From NCBI GenBank assembly GCA_965153455.1, contig OZ234494.1, positions 62,001-126,000 on the forward strand: a DNA stretch of 64,000 nt. The letters run 5' to 3'. Made by a program: the position numbers and the translations under genes. Origin of the DNA: Sphagnum compactum. Its lineage: Eukaryota; Bryophyta; Sphagnopsida; Sphagnales. The notes under the pieces are model-generated. The model did no database searches. It saw only the letters and a list, made by a program, of their open reading frames with translations, and was not told the origin of the DNA. The stretch's first letter is position 1. The number at the start of each line of letters is the position of its first letter. This document shows, in pieces, positions 1 through 12,521 of this stretch.

Positions 1-1261
1 GCTTGGTCATCACATTGAAGCCTTCGTCCAAAATAGATAGGTTTAGTTGAATTGATTTGTCGCCATTCCCATGGACCCACGCCACTGTGACTAGCCAAGG
101 TTGTGGGGATGAATAAACCATCTTCCACGAGCTCACATGTTCCCTCAAAACACAACTCCAACCTCAACATGAGTTGCATCAATTGTTTTGTTTGGACATT
201 CTGCAACTTCCTTCCACCAGAATACTTCATCGAAGCATCCAAGAACTGTTGAAGACATTCTTTTGTTGTGAACCCATGTTCATTTGTGAGTGAGTATCTA
301 TCATGGTTGGTCACATGCACTTGGTCATGACTAAGCTTGATCAAGTGCCCCATGACTTGGTGGCAAAACCAATCCACATCCACCACAACGAAATCCAAAT
401 CTTCAAAAAAAATTATATCACCTGAAGTGTGTAAGCATTTTGCCACAGCTTTGATCCTATCTTCATTCAATTTGATCAATGCATCTTCAGCCAATTTGAT
501 CACACTTTGATCTACCTTCACAAGCTTTGGTAACATTGTTTTTTGACAAAGCTTTGAAAATGTGTCTTGATCCATCAAAGGGTTATTGTGCGGTTTTGAC
601 ACCCAAGTTTTCAAAGCAAACCTCATGTCGATGCATACTTCATACACAGGTGGCAATGTGTTGAGTAGGTCTTGAACATTTTCTTGAATCCTCTTTACTA
701 CTAAGCGAGCTGATTGAGAGGAATGACAATCTATAATGATTGGTTCTGATGCCACATCCACCACTTTGACAAATTTTCTTTTCAAGTCTCTGACAACTGT
801 TGGCGCATGAGCATTAACATGAATCATGTCTGAATGTGTGAAAACCATAATTGCTTTTGGCTTAAAAATGATTGATTGCCTATTTTTGGAAGCAATAAAT
901 CGAAGCCAATAATCCAATTCATCTTGGATGTCCTGAATTTCCTTTTTGGGATTACCTTGCACATGCTTCAATGGGCTACAAACCAAAAGGAATAGAGACG
1001 GGTAACTTGTGCCATCTAGATTGGGCAACATGAAATCATGAAATGCATGAAATTCTTCTTGACCCGCCATATCCCATATGGACAAATTCACTCCTTCCGT
1101 TCCTTTCAACTCACGTATTTCAATTCCATGTGTGCGTTGTGTTTGTCGGAGCCCATCCTTTAGTTTCGACAAAAAGTCCATGATTGGGGTGAAAAAGATT
1201 TTGCTAAATGTGCTCCCATGGGCAAGGCAACGAACCAAGCCTTTCCTCAAAGTTGTTTTTC
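1..1261 (-). CDS. ROCO-type LRR protein, exon 2 (Roc GTPase and COR domains, partial)
   Basis: The minus strand is open for the whole stretch and runs off the left edge, about 420 codons. It continues the P-loop begun in exon 1: after the acceptor at 1263-1262 (CCTTGTAG) the frame reads GKTTLRKGL. Further on come WDMAGQEEF (G3-like, the DxxGQ signature of Roc GTPases), MVFTHSDM (G4-like) and, about 270 codons in, FFEDLDFVVVDVDWFC, typical of the COR domain that follows Roc. Roc-COR pairs are GTP-binding dimerising signalling modules, and the LRR part in exon 1 should bind a partner. The substrate or pathway is unknown. No frameshift or stop was seen when reading by eye. Expected downstream parts (end of COR, any kinase or other effector) lie outside the window. 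Confidence 0.82.
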
Positions 1262-1747
1262 CTACAAGGTTGATGATCACACACATGCACAACAAACAAA
1301 AGAATGTGAAGCAATTTGCCTTCATATTTGAAATTTGTATAAAGTATGTACATTTCATTTTATGATAATTTTCATAATTTTTATCACAAAAACATAAATT
1401 ATAATGTATAACCAAACCCCACGAATGACCAATTCAATTGATGTGAACTACAATGTGTGAGTCTATATCCAAAACATGGATTAGCAAAATGATAGTCGTT
1501 CACAAATATGCCATAGGTTTTGTGCAGTAGACCTTCAACTTTCATTAGCTTCTTGCATTTGATCTTCAAATCATTTTGTTGACCCATAAACCACACATGC
1601 ACACAATTAGTTAACGTTAATCTTTGGCTATTATAAAATTCAATTAAGCTTGCCCCAAAAATTGTTATGAAATTGAATCATGACTAATAAAAATAAAATT
1701 CATAAACAATGTTGAAGTGATGGTTTGGTGTACAACAAGAGTTTTAC
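1262..1747 (-). other. Intron of the ROCO gene
   Basis: On the minus strand the donor is CAG|GTAAAA at 1747-1746 and the acceptor is CCTTGTAG ending at 1262. Removing these 486 bp joins a split glycine codon (G + GA) and restores a GxxxxGKT P-loop in frame. The intron is AT-rich compared with the exons. Confidence 0.8.
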
Positions 1748-3098
1748 CTGCATATGGATAGCCACAGAGAAATACTCGAGCAGATGTTGCCTTGGCCACA
1801 GTTAGTTCCTTAAGTAGGGACATATACACTGCATTCTTCTTCAACTCTTGCCACACAACTGGGGCCTTGCCCATTCGATGCAATGCAGTGTACTCCAAAC
1901 ATAACTTTTTCAAGGTTTTGTTGACCACCAACATATCCATAATGACAGGAAACACGCTATCCCTTACACCCTCACAATTACTGAGGTTTAGGACTTGAAG
2001 GGAATAATTCTTTTCGAGCGACTTGATGAGTGCGGACACACCTGATTCAGTGAAACAGTGAGTAGCACTCAAATCGAGCTCCTTCAATGATGAGTTGCTT
2101 TGCAGCATTTTGGCGAGGGGATCGACAATAGAGGTGTGAAACTGCATATCGTCTTGTTTCACAAAAGTGCTGCATTGAAGTGTGAGTTTGAGGAGAGTTG
2201 CATTGCTTTGTTGCCCATTTGCATCCACTGTCAATGGTTGGAGTAGTCTTTGCAAGTTGAGGAAACTCCCTGTCAATTTCAAGTGCTCAAGGGTGTGATT
2301 CGTTTCAAGTGATTCCGCAAAACTGTCCACTGAGTACCTGAATTCCTGAGCCCAGAGAGAAAGCTCTTTCAACGATGAATTGTTCTGCAACATTTTCGCC
2401 AAAACATTTGCAGCGACAGTGAGAGATTCCTCGTCCACGCTCTCATATACCTGAAGTTTGAATTCAATGAGAGTTGAATTCTTTTGTTGACCATTTCCAT
2501 CTGCAATCAATGGTTGGACCAATCTTTGCAATTCTTGCTCGCCAGGAAGATAATTCAAAGACAAGCAGAAACGCTCCAAGGTGCGGTTCCTTTCGAGTGC
2601 ATTCGCAAAGCCGTCTAAAGACCTAAAAGTGGGAGCATGGCGAGAGAAGGTCAAGGTGAAGCCTTTCAAGCCAACGTTACTTTCAAGCAAGACCACAACT
2701 TGGTTCAAGAGAATGTCGAAATTAGGTTGACAATCTTGTGAGCCGTCCACAGATAGCTCAATGATTAGATCTGATACAGAATGGTTTTTGCACAAAGCTT
2801 TACAAAGCTGTACAGACAAAGCATCATTGCACATAGAAAATCTTTGTAGCATAAAAATGGACTTCAAATCCGTGCTCTCTCCTATGGCCTGCATCAAGTC
2901 TATGTACTCCACTTCCGGTCCACAAGGAATGTGCATAGAACGTCGTTCACAATGAACACTCCACCGATCTGGACACTCCTCCGATGGACCATAAAAGTTC
3001 AGTCCCCCGATACCACCGGCTATGAGAATCGCACAAAGCTCTTGCAATCCACCGTCCTCAAGAGTTTGATCAAAAGCCCCGTGACTCACTTCCGCCAT
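1748..3098 (-). CDS. ROCO-type LRR protein, exon 1 (leucine-rich repeats and start of P-loop)
   Basis: The first in-frame ATG is at 3098-3096 (MAEVSHGAFDQTL). The frame stays open 18 codons further upstream without another ATG, so an upstream exon cannot be excluded. The exon encodes about 450 residues. The C-terminal two thirds carry irregular ribonuclease-inhibitor-like leucine-rich repeats, for example NNSSLKELSLW, SNSSLKELDLS, YSLQVLNLSN and KTLKKLCLEY, each about 28-30 residues and separated by acidic and polar linkers. It ends with VFLCGYPYAG, the first half of the Roc P-loop, at the exon junction. No signal peptide or membrane segment is evident, which fits a cytosolic protein. The gene points left. 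Its upstream side is an A-rich repeat region without a recognisable promoter. Confidence 0.78.
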
Positions 3099-3228
3099 GA
3101 TGAAGTCCGGCCTAGTGCAAGGATCTGGATCTCTCTCCAAAACAGATGTCAAGCAACAGGCAGATAGCCAACAAAATTTTTATAAAAAAAAATCAAGAAA
3201 ATAAAACAAACTACAAAAAAAAACAGAG

Positions 3229-3472
3229 CTGAAGCAGCAATACGTAGACAGCACAAAGAGAAATCAAAGTTGAAACAACAGTAAGTAAATATTACAAAGA
3301 GAAATCAATGTTGAACCAGGGTGCAAAGACAAAAACAGACTTGAAGCAGCAGCAAGTCAGAGCAGTTGCACAGACCCCGAAAGAAGAAGAAGAAGTTGAA
3401 ACTAGAGCAAGTAGAGTACGTAGGCAGTGCAAAGACACAACAAAGTTGAAGCAGCAAACAAAGTGTGCAATG
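3229..3472. repeat. Degenerate 41-55 bp tandem repeat upstream of the ROCO gene
   Basis: About six units start with TTGAAgCAgCA or TTGAAaCAaCA and continue with a GTAGAcAGCACAAAGAgA-like part (units near 3229, 3270, 3311, 3342, 3397 and 3447). Unit lengths vary. The short reading frames across it are by-products of the A-rich repeat. Confidence 0.55.
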
Positions 3473-6400
3473 AGTGAGCGTGGAAGAGGGACTTAAGCGC
3501 ACAAAACACTCGACGAGGTGCCTTTCCAAACAGGCGTGTACATAAACAGCCAGCACACCATTTTCATGCGTCTTAGCAAGGCTACTAGGAGGAACCAAAA
3601 AAGACAGTTCTGCGAGCCCGGACTTCCCACCCCGTTTTATTCAGAAGTCTCTGGTTCTTCCTACCATGTATTAGTGGGAGTAAAAACTGATGGAGCACAA
3701 GGGTGTGGGTGCACAGCAGCTCTTTAACTCCATTGCTACAAATAAATAAATCGGCAGTACACTCTGTGAACTGGGCTGGTTCGCTTGTTCCCAATTGATA
3801 ACTCGATATTTTGTGTCATTGGGAGCTATTTCTAAATGGGTGACCTAAAACCACTTCTGGGGGAGGTGGCAGTGGGAAACAAGGGATTGGGCTCTAGAAA
3901 TCTGTGTTTTCTTGGCAGGTCCTTTGTCTTCCTTTTTCCTTTTTCCCCTTTTTTGTGGGGTTGTAAACAGTGGTTAGCTTTTTAGGCAGTTAATAGGACG
4001 TTGAGATATCTTGGGTGATATTATGAACTAGGTTATAGTCATTGTCAAATGCAACAAGGGGACAAATACACTTGTACTTTGGAAATGAGAAGAATGCTTG
4101 GACTATTTGCCAAAACTTTGGAGGTATGAAAGATGGCTGAATAACTAAAAGAATGGACATTAATGGCTTGGAATGACTCTTTGATGGCCCAACCTGAAAA
4201 GCATATTATTTTTTCTATGGGGGTTCCTGGTTGGATTATGATTGGACAAAAGTGCAAGAAGTATGTTAGATGTCTTTACATTGGATGTGTGGACTAATTG
4301 AGGCTCCCCAGTCTCCTGGCCAGAAGAATGCATTGTTTCCTTCTTGCCCAAGGAATTGTGTTGAAATTTGCAGAGCTTGATTCTAATTAACTTGTGAGAT
4401 TAAAAGAATAAGGAAGGATTTGGGTTGGCACAAATTTCCTCTTTCTGACGAAACTGGTCTACTTGGCTTACTAAAATTACTCTGAAAAAGTCATAAATCA
4501 AGGGGCCAACATGTTTTCAAAAATGTTAAGTATTAGTTACCTAGTAAAACCCGAGCTACATTTGAGCAACTGTGCAGCATAGAAATCGCATTTAAAGATC
4601 GCACACATTTAAATTTTATATGTTGTGGAAAAGTAATAAAATTGGCTTCTTTTACTGAAATAAAAATTGAGAAAACATTTCATACATCCACAAAGTATGT
4701 CTGTGCAATTAAACGACAAAATGTGAAAGGAAAAGAAGATCTTCAGATAGTAGATCCCTTAGGCTAATTTTCCTACAATTCCCAAGTTCTTTTGTGTTCC
4801 CCAAGTTGTTCCCAATAGCATCACACTTTTCTCCCAAGACCTTGAGCCAAAGGGAGAGCCATACATACTTGTAAATGTATACAAACACATTTTATTTTAA
4901 GCTGCTTTTCAAGAAATTATATATAAGAAAACATGTTACATCTCCACAAAAGGTGTAGCCAAGAAAAGCTGTGGTGTTTTTTTTGACCCCTGCTAAAGCT
5001 GAAATTGGGCACTGATATCAGGTTCAAAGACTACATTCGCTCTTATTTACACAGCATTAAAAAAGTTTCTAAAATGCCTTTGAAGGTAAGGCTCTTTTTT
5101 CTCAATCACAAACAGGAGAGAACTTGCAACCTTCGCTTTTTTGTTTACTTTGAATTTACCATTTAGAGTGATATACTGTGATTCACAGTAATTAGTTGTG
5201 AGGTGCCCCCCAAGCTCATAAATTTTTTTGCAATGAGCCTCTTTGATTGGCCTATCACAAATATATTCTGAAACTTTGGAGACTCCTTAAATAGAAGTTT
5301 TGACTCATAATACCTATAGATTTGTAAAAATGCATCCTTTTGACTCACATCTATAGGTTCAAAGAAGATGACTTTGGGCGCCCGTTATGGGACTAATTGA
5401 GGTGCTACTGGGAACATCTTGAGGGAATACATTGAGAATTTAAGAAACATTTTGAGGACATGTTGGGAACACAATGGAAACAAAGTGGGAACACGTCAGG
5501 AACACCAAAAAAAGAGAAAACCTCCTTCAGGGGAAAAACTGGGCCCCTTCCTGCATGCTGCATCACCTCATTGGCTGAGCAGAATTTACACACCTAAATG
5601 TGTTTGCCACTGTTTTTGCCCTTAGACTAATGGCAAGGGCATGATCGTATGTCTCAGGTGCATTTGTTGGGCCCCGCCCCCGGGATTATGCCATTGGATC
5701 CAACTTTTGGAAGTTTTACATTATTAGAACCAGTTTCATATCAGTGAACAGATTTCTTTGGTGAAACTGTTTAGACTGTTTAGATTGGAACGGATTTTTT
5801 AAATGTTCACAGTGTGGAAACAGTTGGTAGATGTACAACATCTTATCTAACGGCAGGGCCAGCGTGTTTGTGAAGCCTTGTTCCCATGTGGAAACTAATG
5901 GCCATTACAGCTCTGGACGTCTCATTTGCCCTTGTACCCAACATATCTTTCACTCTGGGCATGTTCAGATCCTTTTACTGGTTTCTCTTCAGATGATCTG
6001 TTTATTCGTAGCACATGGACTTACTTTGCTTTGAGTGTCACCTGTTCTTGGAATGGGCTTGAACAATATTGATTAGGAATATGTGTTAGTCGTTCATGGG
6101 ACCTAGGGAACTGGGGTAGCATGCCTGCAACCGTTTTCCAATTTGATTCCACAAATGGTTCTTTGTTCTCAATAATGTTCCCAAAGAAATCCCACAGCAA
6201 CTTTAGCTTATGTCACTTGTCCATACGAAATCCCAACGACTGTTCCCATCAATTCTTGGGTCTGGTCTTATAAGATCTGAAAACGGTTTTTCATAAATGT
6301 TTCCAAAGTTTCCAGTATGTTCAAACTATACTTTCAAGTCATTCTTTGGATTGATATTTCCCCAAAACATAATTTCAAGTTGTTTGCACCCCACACTTAT

Positions 6401-6806
6401 TAGGAGTTCCTCCCTAAGGAGAATTGCTAAAGAAATTTGAGTCTCATGGAACTCACAACCTGCCTTCAGGCAAGTACTATAAGTATTTAACACACATAGA
6501 AGTAAAATGCATCTCCACTTGAAAATCACTAACTCATGTGCTACCAACCACATTTTGTCCAGTTCCTCGAAATGTATGCCTAGTCTCTCCTCCTCTGTAT
6601 ACCCACACCTTGCAATGTATGGTAGAAAAACAATTTGCAACGATACTTGAGCTTGACCATTGTTATACCTGCTTGTTGCAGAAGTTCCTCTCTTTGCTGC
6701 TCAAGGTATTCCATTTTGGAAACAAACTTTTATGTCATCTTGAACAATTTGGTTCATGTGTGCACTCTTCTGATGGCCTCAAGTTTGATTGATGTGGGGA
6801 CAAAAA
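3473..6806. other. Intergenic DNA, no recognisable gene
   Basis: AT-rich sequence without a long or family-like reading frame on either strand. Around 5405-5500 a loosely repeated GGGAACA/GGAAACA pattern is visible. I found no RNA gene or transposon terminus. Confidence 0.5.
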
Positions 6807-7677
6807 AGGACTGGACTGGTCACCACTCCAGGCTCAGAGTTTTTAAAAGGGGTAAAAACTGATTCTTTATTTCTTGAGGAATATTTCCTATCCAAACAAA
6901 ATGTGAAGCACCCATATTTCATAAGTTTAGAATTTAGGTCTACTAAATCCAACATACTAAATTAATTCGCTGAAAGGTTTAAGTACAACGTTTCATGAAA
7001 CATACTTGGGGAACTATGTATACATGCTCTCAGTGGAAGGTGTATTCACATACATCACATGCTGCTCTTTTCATAACAGGGTTAAAAGATACATATGAAA
7101 GAAGCTGCTAAGGAGCCTGAAGAATTGGCCTGGGCAATAATGCCGTTTTGGCATAAGTTGACCGTTGAACACCCTTCCCTTTCTAACCCTCAACACCACA
7201 CTCACAAAATTTTAATGCTACAAGAAAATGATGGAGTGGTTTGGGCATTTATGAAAGGAGAGGACACCTAATGAAACCATAGTCCCCCGATAGGATGTTG
7301 GCCAAGCATTACCATTAAAACATACAGAGTTCAAACATCAGAGTTGCAAAGGATCCAATGCGGAAGGGGATATTCAGCCCCAACATTTTCACATTACATG
7401 GAGTGATTTTCATAGCACCCCTTGCATCCAAAACAGGCAATTGCCGCTTCTAAGGAAGGTCATACAAAGTCAGGTCGATAGTAAGAGTATTGTGAGCCAA
7501 ACCCATCTGGGATCGCTGTAATAAAGAAAAGGTCCTTAATTTCTCAGACAGTAGTAATCTCAATAGACGGGCGAAGATATGCATGCATCCTACATTGTTA
7601 ATGGCTTGGCAGGTGGTGCTCTTTTGCAGTTCAAGTGGTACCATATATAATTGAAAAAGAAATTATGGAGCACATGG

Positions 7678-7793
7678 GTGAAAGGAAGACTTTTAGTACA
7701 ATCTTGCAAATGAAAAATCGGTAAAAAGGGGTCCATAGGTGAAAGGAAGACTTTTAGTACAATCTTGGAATTGAGAAATCGGTAAAAGAGGTT
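7678..7793 (+). repeat. 61-bp tandem duplication inside R1 copy 1
   Basis: The unit beginning GTGAAAGGAAGACTTTTAGT occurs at 7678 and again at 7739 and ends each time with AAATCGGTAAAA. R1 copy 2 carries the same doublet (from 13409 and 13476), so it predates the R1 duplication. Confidence 0.8.
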
Positions 7794-8787
7794 GTGGCCT
7801 GTGTCCTCTGCCGGTTACTACTTTAATTAGTTCACTTGGCCTCTTGCTTGGTGAGAGCTGATGGTACTTGATACTTATAACTATCAACCAGGCCCATATT
7901 GCCCTCAGTCTACGCTTTGTACAACTTGGCCAGACTCAGCTAACGGCCACCAGCGCACCATGCAGAATGGACGGTGTGTGCATTGGAAACGAGTTTTCAT
8001 TGTGTTCCTGTCCCATAGCTAATCACAGTGGTTAGTTATGCACTAACCATTCACCTACCTAGTTGCCACCAAGGACCTTACTTTCTCACTTGCATAATTT
8101 GCACTTGCATTCCCTACCTACTTGCCAAGGTAGTTGCCCCCTCCATAGGTAGCTAACTAGGTGGGGAAGGGGGGAGGAAGTGGATTTATGGGATAGGTTA
8201 CCAAGTCGGAACCATGGTAACTCAGTTATAGTTCATCCATACCGAAGTCATATGGGGTTTCCAATGGATGGGCGCTCGTGGCTTCTCGGTCACATAATCC
8301 CACTTGGTGTTAGGTGCATGTCATGGGGGTGTGTCCTATGGCTTATAATGTGAGGCCAGTTCCTGCTGCCTGTCCTGTCAACACTTTGTACTAACTACAC
8401 TTCATATAGGGGCGGGTTCGCACATGTAGTGCAGGGCTTGTTGACATTGTCACTAATGGGACAAGGTAGGAACTGACCCAGCTGGTTCAGGATTGTAGGT
8501 AGTAGCCAGTCTCCAATGACATTTATGAGGAATAGTCGGTTTTTCGGAAGGCCTTTAGCTCCAATGACTAAAAACAAAAGGGTACTGAAAAGTGGTCAAG
8601 TGGGTTAGGTGGTGAAGAGGACAAAATAGCTTGGATGGGAGCGGGTTTGGGCAGGACGTTAAACTCCATACAAACTCTCCTGGTGTCAGTGTGATGCCCA
8701 CAAAGTCCTGCCGCAGGGTTCAACCGACGTCCTGCGAAAGCTTAACGAAATAAAGAATACAGTCAACGTTAATTGACGGGATGGAAC

Positions 8788-8841
8788 TAGCCTAACGGTA
8801 CTGGCTAGTTGCTGACTTCTACAGGTGCAGGGTTCGAATCC
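8788..8841 (+). promoter_or_regulatory. tRNA-like internal pol III promoter (A and B boxes), SINE-like
   Basis: TAGCCTAACGG at 8788 resembles an A box and GGTTCGAATCC at 8831-8841 is a perfect B box. They start 43 bp apart, as in a tRNA gene. No complete cloverleaf can be drawn, so this is not called a tRNA gene. The corresponding place in R1 copy 2 has a decayed B box (GGTTAGAACC). A tRNA-derived SINE head is the simplest reading. Confidence 0.45.
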
Positions 8842-8846
8842 TTAGG

Positions 8847-11800
8847 TTTTGTACTTCAGATCGTGAAGTACAAATGTTTTCTTGATGCTCTAAGAGAAGG
8901 ACCAGTGTTCACTATGGAGAACACTGCACTACAAGAAATGAGAACACGCAAGGTCCTGTGTTGACGCCTGCAAAGTTTGTATGGGGATAAGTTTTTAACA
9001 TCCCCCACGGTTTCATGATACCTATACCAACAGGAAGATTGGTGGCACCACAGCAAATGGCCTATAAAACCTAACTACCATCACCAATATGGTCACCTTG
9101 GTATCCAATATTGTTTTCACTATTAACTTTTTGACATTGGAATTTACTAGCTCAGGATTGCATTCTTTCAAAATCTATGTGGGGAGTTGAAAGAGTTGAA
9201 TCCAAACTTAAGCACCACAAACTCAAGAAATAAAACTTTTTACGTGCAAATTTGCATCTCCGCAAACCAGTTTGAACCCTGAAGTTTACCGTATTGGACT
9301 TTCACCAGATTTGTCCTTGAAGTATTTGATATCGTTCAAAGGTTTAAATTCCAAAAGTCAAAATTGGGTTACTCTCAGTGTTGGTAGGTACTTAAGGAGG
9401 ATGGAGAGCGCTTAGACCACTTCAGGAGTGTGTCTGTTGCAAAGGAATGAGTGCAATTACAGCGCTGAATTGAAGTCGTTGCGTGTCCCTGTGGGAAAAT
9501 GTTGCATTCAGTGGGCCTTCGTACCAACTTGGAAACTATGCCCATTAACAGCCCTGTGGGTGCCAGTTGCCTTTGTACCAAATTGGAATCTAGATCAGAG
9601 CTTGGATTGACGTGTGTGTTGCCTTTCTGGACCCAACAAATCTGAACTGGGCCATCTGAAAGATTTGTGCCAAACATTGTTAAAAATAATCAGCAACCCA
9701 AAAAAGGAAAGGCCAAAACAAAAAGAGGGGACCACAGCCCAGAAAAACCCATGCCAAGGCTTCACTTCATTCAGTATGCCTGTTCAGTCGAAATGTGCCT
9801 TCGATTGGTTTTGCTCTGTAGTTGTCTGTAAGGCTGGCGAACCAGAATCCTTTAAGGGTCTCAAAACATATATATTGTTGTGGTTCACGAGGCACAGGAC
9901 TGAATTCCCCTTGACATTATTACATCGGAACCTGAATTATGTGATGGAATGTGGTGTGACCAACCTTTTTTGTCCCATAGAACGGGCCATAGAAGGTGGA
10001 TTGTGCCACATTAACATTCCAAGGGAGGGCACACCTGGCAGTAATTGCCTTCACTGGTCTGTTCTTTGCTTTACTAGTAGTAGGGCCAATAGAAAAATAG
10101 ATAGGTTGTGGCAGAATTAGCAGATTGGTTGCTATCAAAAGTTCAGATTGCAGAATCAGCTGCTGCAGCCAATTCTAGTTCCCAATACAGCACAAGGCAG
10201 GGGGTCGAATCAGCTGCCCCTGCTATTAACAATTTTTAGCTCTTCTTATCCATATTTCATAAAACATCACTTCTGTGATATTTTTGTGAAGTTTACACAG
10301 CTATCGCCTAGAGAAGACCCAATCATTCCTAAACTAATGGGAAGACAAACCTGTGTCAACTACGGTATACAATTCACGAGATTGAGGTTCACAAATAACT
10401 CGTCGGGATGAAACATTCCATGTGCATGCATGATGAGAGTTGGAGCTCTCAGATCCATTTGTAAGTCTTCATTTTTCTGACTTAGGAAACATATTAGGCT
10501 ACCTAATAGGTGCAGAGCAAAGTAACCTCAAACATAGGTCCAGGGCAAATTAAAGTGTATACAGACCAAGTGTGTATGTATTATGTATAATCTGTTAGGG
10601 AATCGTTCGGCGATGTGTGGCAAGCAAGGCCATAATTCACAGGCTTTATTGTGCTTGCTTTGGCCTTTGTGCTATGAAACTCAACAACTTGAGGTGTTGG
10701 CTGCTGGCCCCCCTTATTTACAAAATTAGGAGTAGTTAAAAGAATGAGAATTTTGTGGTGTAAGATTATAAAAACGTGTGAAAATTTGAGGTTGTGTCTA
10801 GAAATTTTTGGATGGCTAGCAAATGATCTAGTAATAACAAGTTATTGGATGTCAAGAAAAGCTTATGAGATGATGGGTAGGGTGCCTTACAAGTCTATAT
10901 AAAACCTTTGCCAACTTTCTGAAGGAGAAATTCACATTGGAGGGTTTTTTCTTTTTTGAAAAAAAATGTTTTATTTTATTTGTACGGAAACAAATGCGAA
11001 GCATTCCATTGCAAGAAGAAAAGTGAAAATTCACAATGGGTTTTTGGAAGCAAGGATATGAGATTTAAACCAGGGCCAACAACTGAAACATTCTCACACC
11101 ACGTTTTTGGGTGGGCAGCCATTTTTTGACCCCAATCAACTACTGCCATTATTGTATTCTTTGCAACAACTTGAGTTTCCATATTTGGATGGAGTTAAGT
11201 ATCTGATCAAAGTTCAAGAGGCTCTTAATTACACTAACTTCTTCTCTAAAGTGAAGTAGACAAAATGTCAATTAGCCCATAACCAAACACTTCCCTCTAA
11301 TTTTCAAGTTCCACAACACAACTGACACATCCTCCAAACGGAACAATTTTATCAATTGAGAAATGGTGGTGTGTTGCCTAAACCTTATTGAGCCCACCAA
11401 CATGAGAAGGCTGAACCTGGGACATGCGTATTAGCTCCACATAGTGTCAAATATTTCTTCTCTTTTCTTTCAATTGACTTCAATGGACTTTGCACTAGAC
11501 TGATGGGGACATGGCGCCCTACATGTTTATATGCATCAAATTTGGACATAACACAGTCCACATTGAACCTTTGCACCACTTGTGCAACTCAAATAGCAAC
11601 TCATAAAGTCCTACCATATGTTATATGTTTTGTAGTGTAAAGGGTAGGGCCTTTACACTAAGTATGGGTAGGGCAAGGTCCAGAAGCATCTGATATAAAA
11701 ACACAATGAAGTCCATATATGTAAGTGCCCACTATACAGAGCCTTGAGATCCTGGCCATTTGTAAAGCTTGATCTCATTATTGTTTTAAGAATAAGAATG

Positions 11801-12521
11801 CCCTTGGGGCGTGGCATTCCCCCAAAAGGCATGCCCACCTTTGGCTGATGCCTGCTCCTAGGACGTCACCCTACATGTAATACTTGGCAACTAATTTGCA
11901 TGGTGTGCACTTTTAACTTTATTGCATTGGATGTCTCTTGGGACATCTTCTCTTTCAAGCTGGCACATAAAACTAAACTTTTCAATGTTTTTTGGGGTGC
12001 CTTTAGAGAGCCAAATGAAGGGTTTTAAACGATAAGTTTTTTGTGCCTTTTTATGCAAGGTCTTTGAGTATTGTGAATCAATGTAAGCCCATGACGCGGC
12101 TTGAAATATGGAGGATGAAAATGAACTGGCAAATTTGATGGACAAAATTTACTCAATTGCATTCGTAACTATTGATGGATCATTGTGGCCTCATTGAATG
12201 ATTTGACATGTATGAAACCAACCCCAGAAAATGAAATGAATTTTAACGGATGATTATGATATCACAATTCTACCTTGGTGATAAGGAAATTGTACACTTA
12301 AATTCTGTCGTTGCAGGACACAAATAATTGAAGTCTAAGACACTTGCAATTATTTCTCAAAACAATTTTTGAAACGTTATGTGCGAACTTGAGTGTGTCT
12401 AACTCCTACCATGATCACTATTCATTGTTGTCCAGCTCCTATTATTTGCACAATGAATTCTCCCAGTCACTATTCTTGAATATTAGAATCAGTGTTGGGT
12501 ATCAAATTTACTACATAGAAG
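8847..12521. other. Spacer between R1 copies, nothing recognised
   Basis: 3.7 kb without a family-like open frame, RNA gene or LTR signal. Open frames of up to 168 codons occur (9614-10120) but show no domain, no codon-level signal and no homology to anything I know. Confidence 0.45.

Larger units (their letters stand above)
6807..8846 (+). repeat. R1 direct repeat, copy 1
   Basis: About 2.04 kb that recurs in the same orientation at 12522-14558, offset about 5,719 bp. Similarity begins at GGACTGG(ACTGG)TCACC and runs to the tRNA-like B box at 8831-8841. Differences are scattered substitutions and small indels, so the duplication is old. The copy has no coding capacity and no LTR-like TG/CA ends. 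It contains an internal 61-bp tandem duplication. It could be a non-autonomous transposon or a segmental duplication. Confidence 0.8.

Noticed and set aside
3099-3152. Start of the LRR protein at 3152
   Set aside because: That codon is TTG. The first ATG in frame is at 3098.
8760-8850. Complete tRNA gene
   Set aside because: A and B boxes are present, but acceptor and D stems do not pair. Better described as tRNA-like.
9614-10120. 168-codon plus-strand frame
   Set aside because: No recognisable domain or coding signal, and overlapped by a minus-strand frame of similar quality. Compatible with chance in 64 kb.
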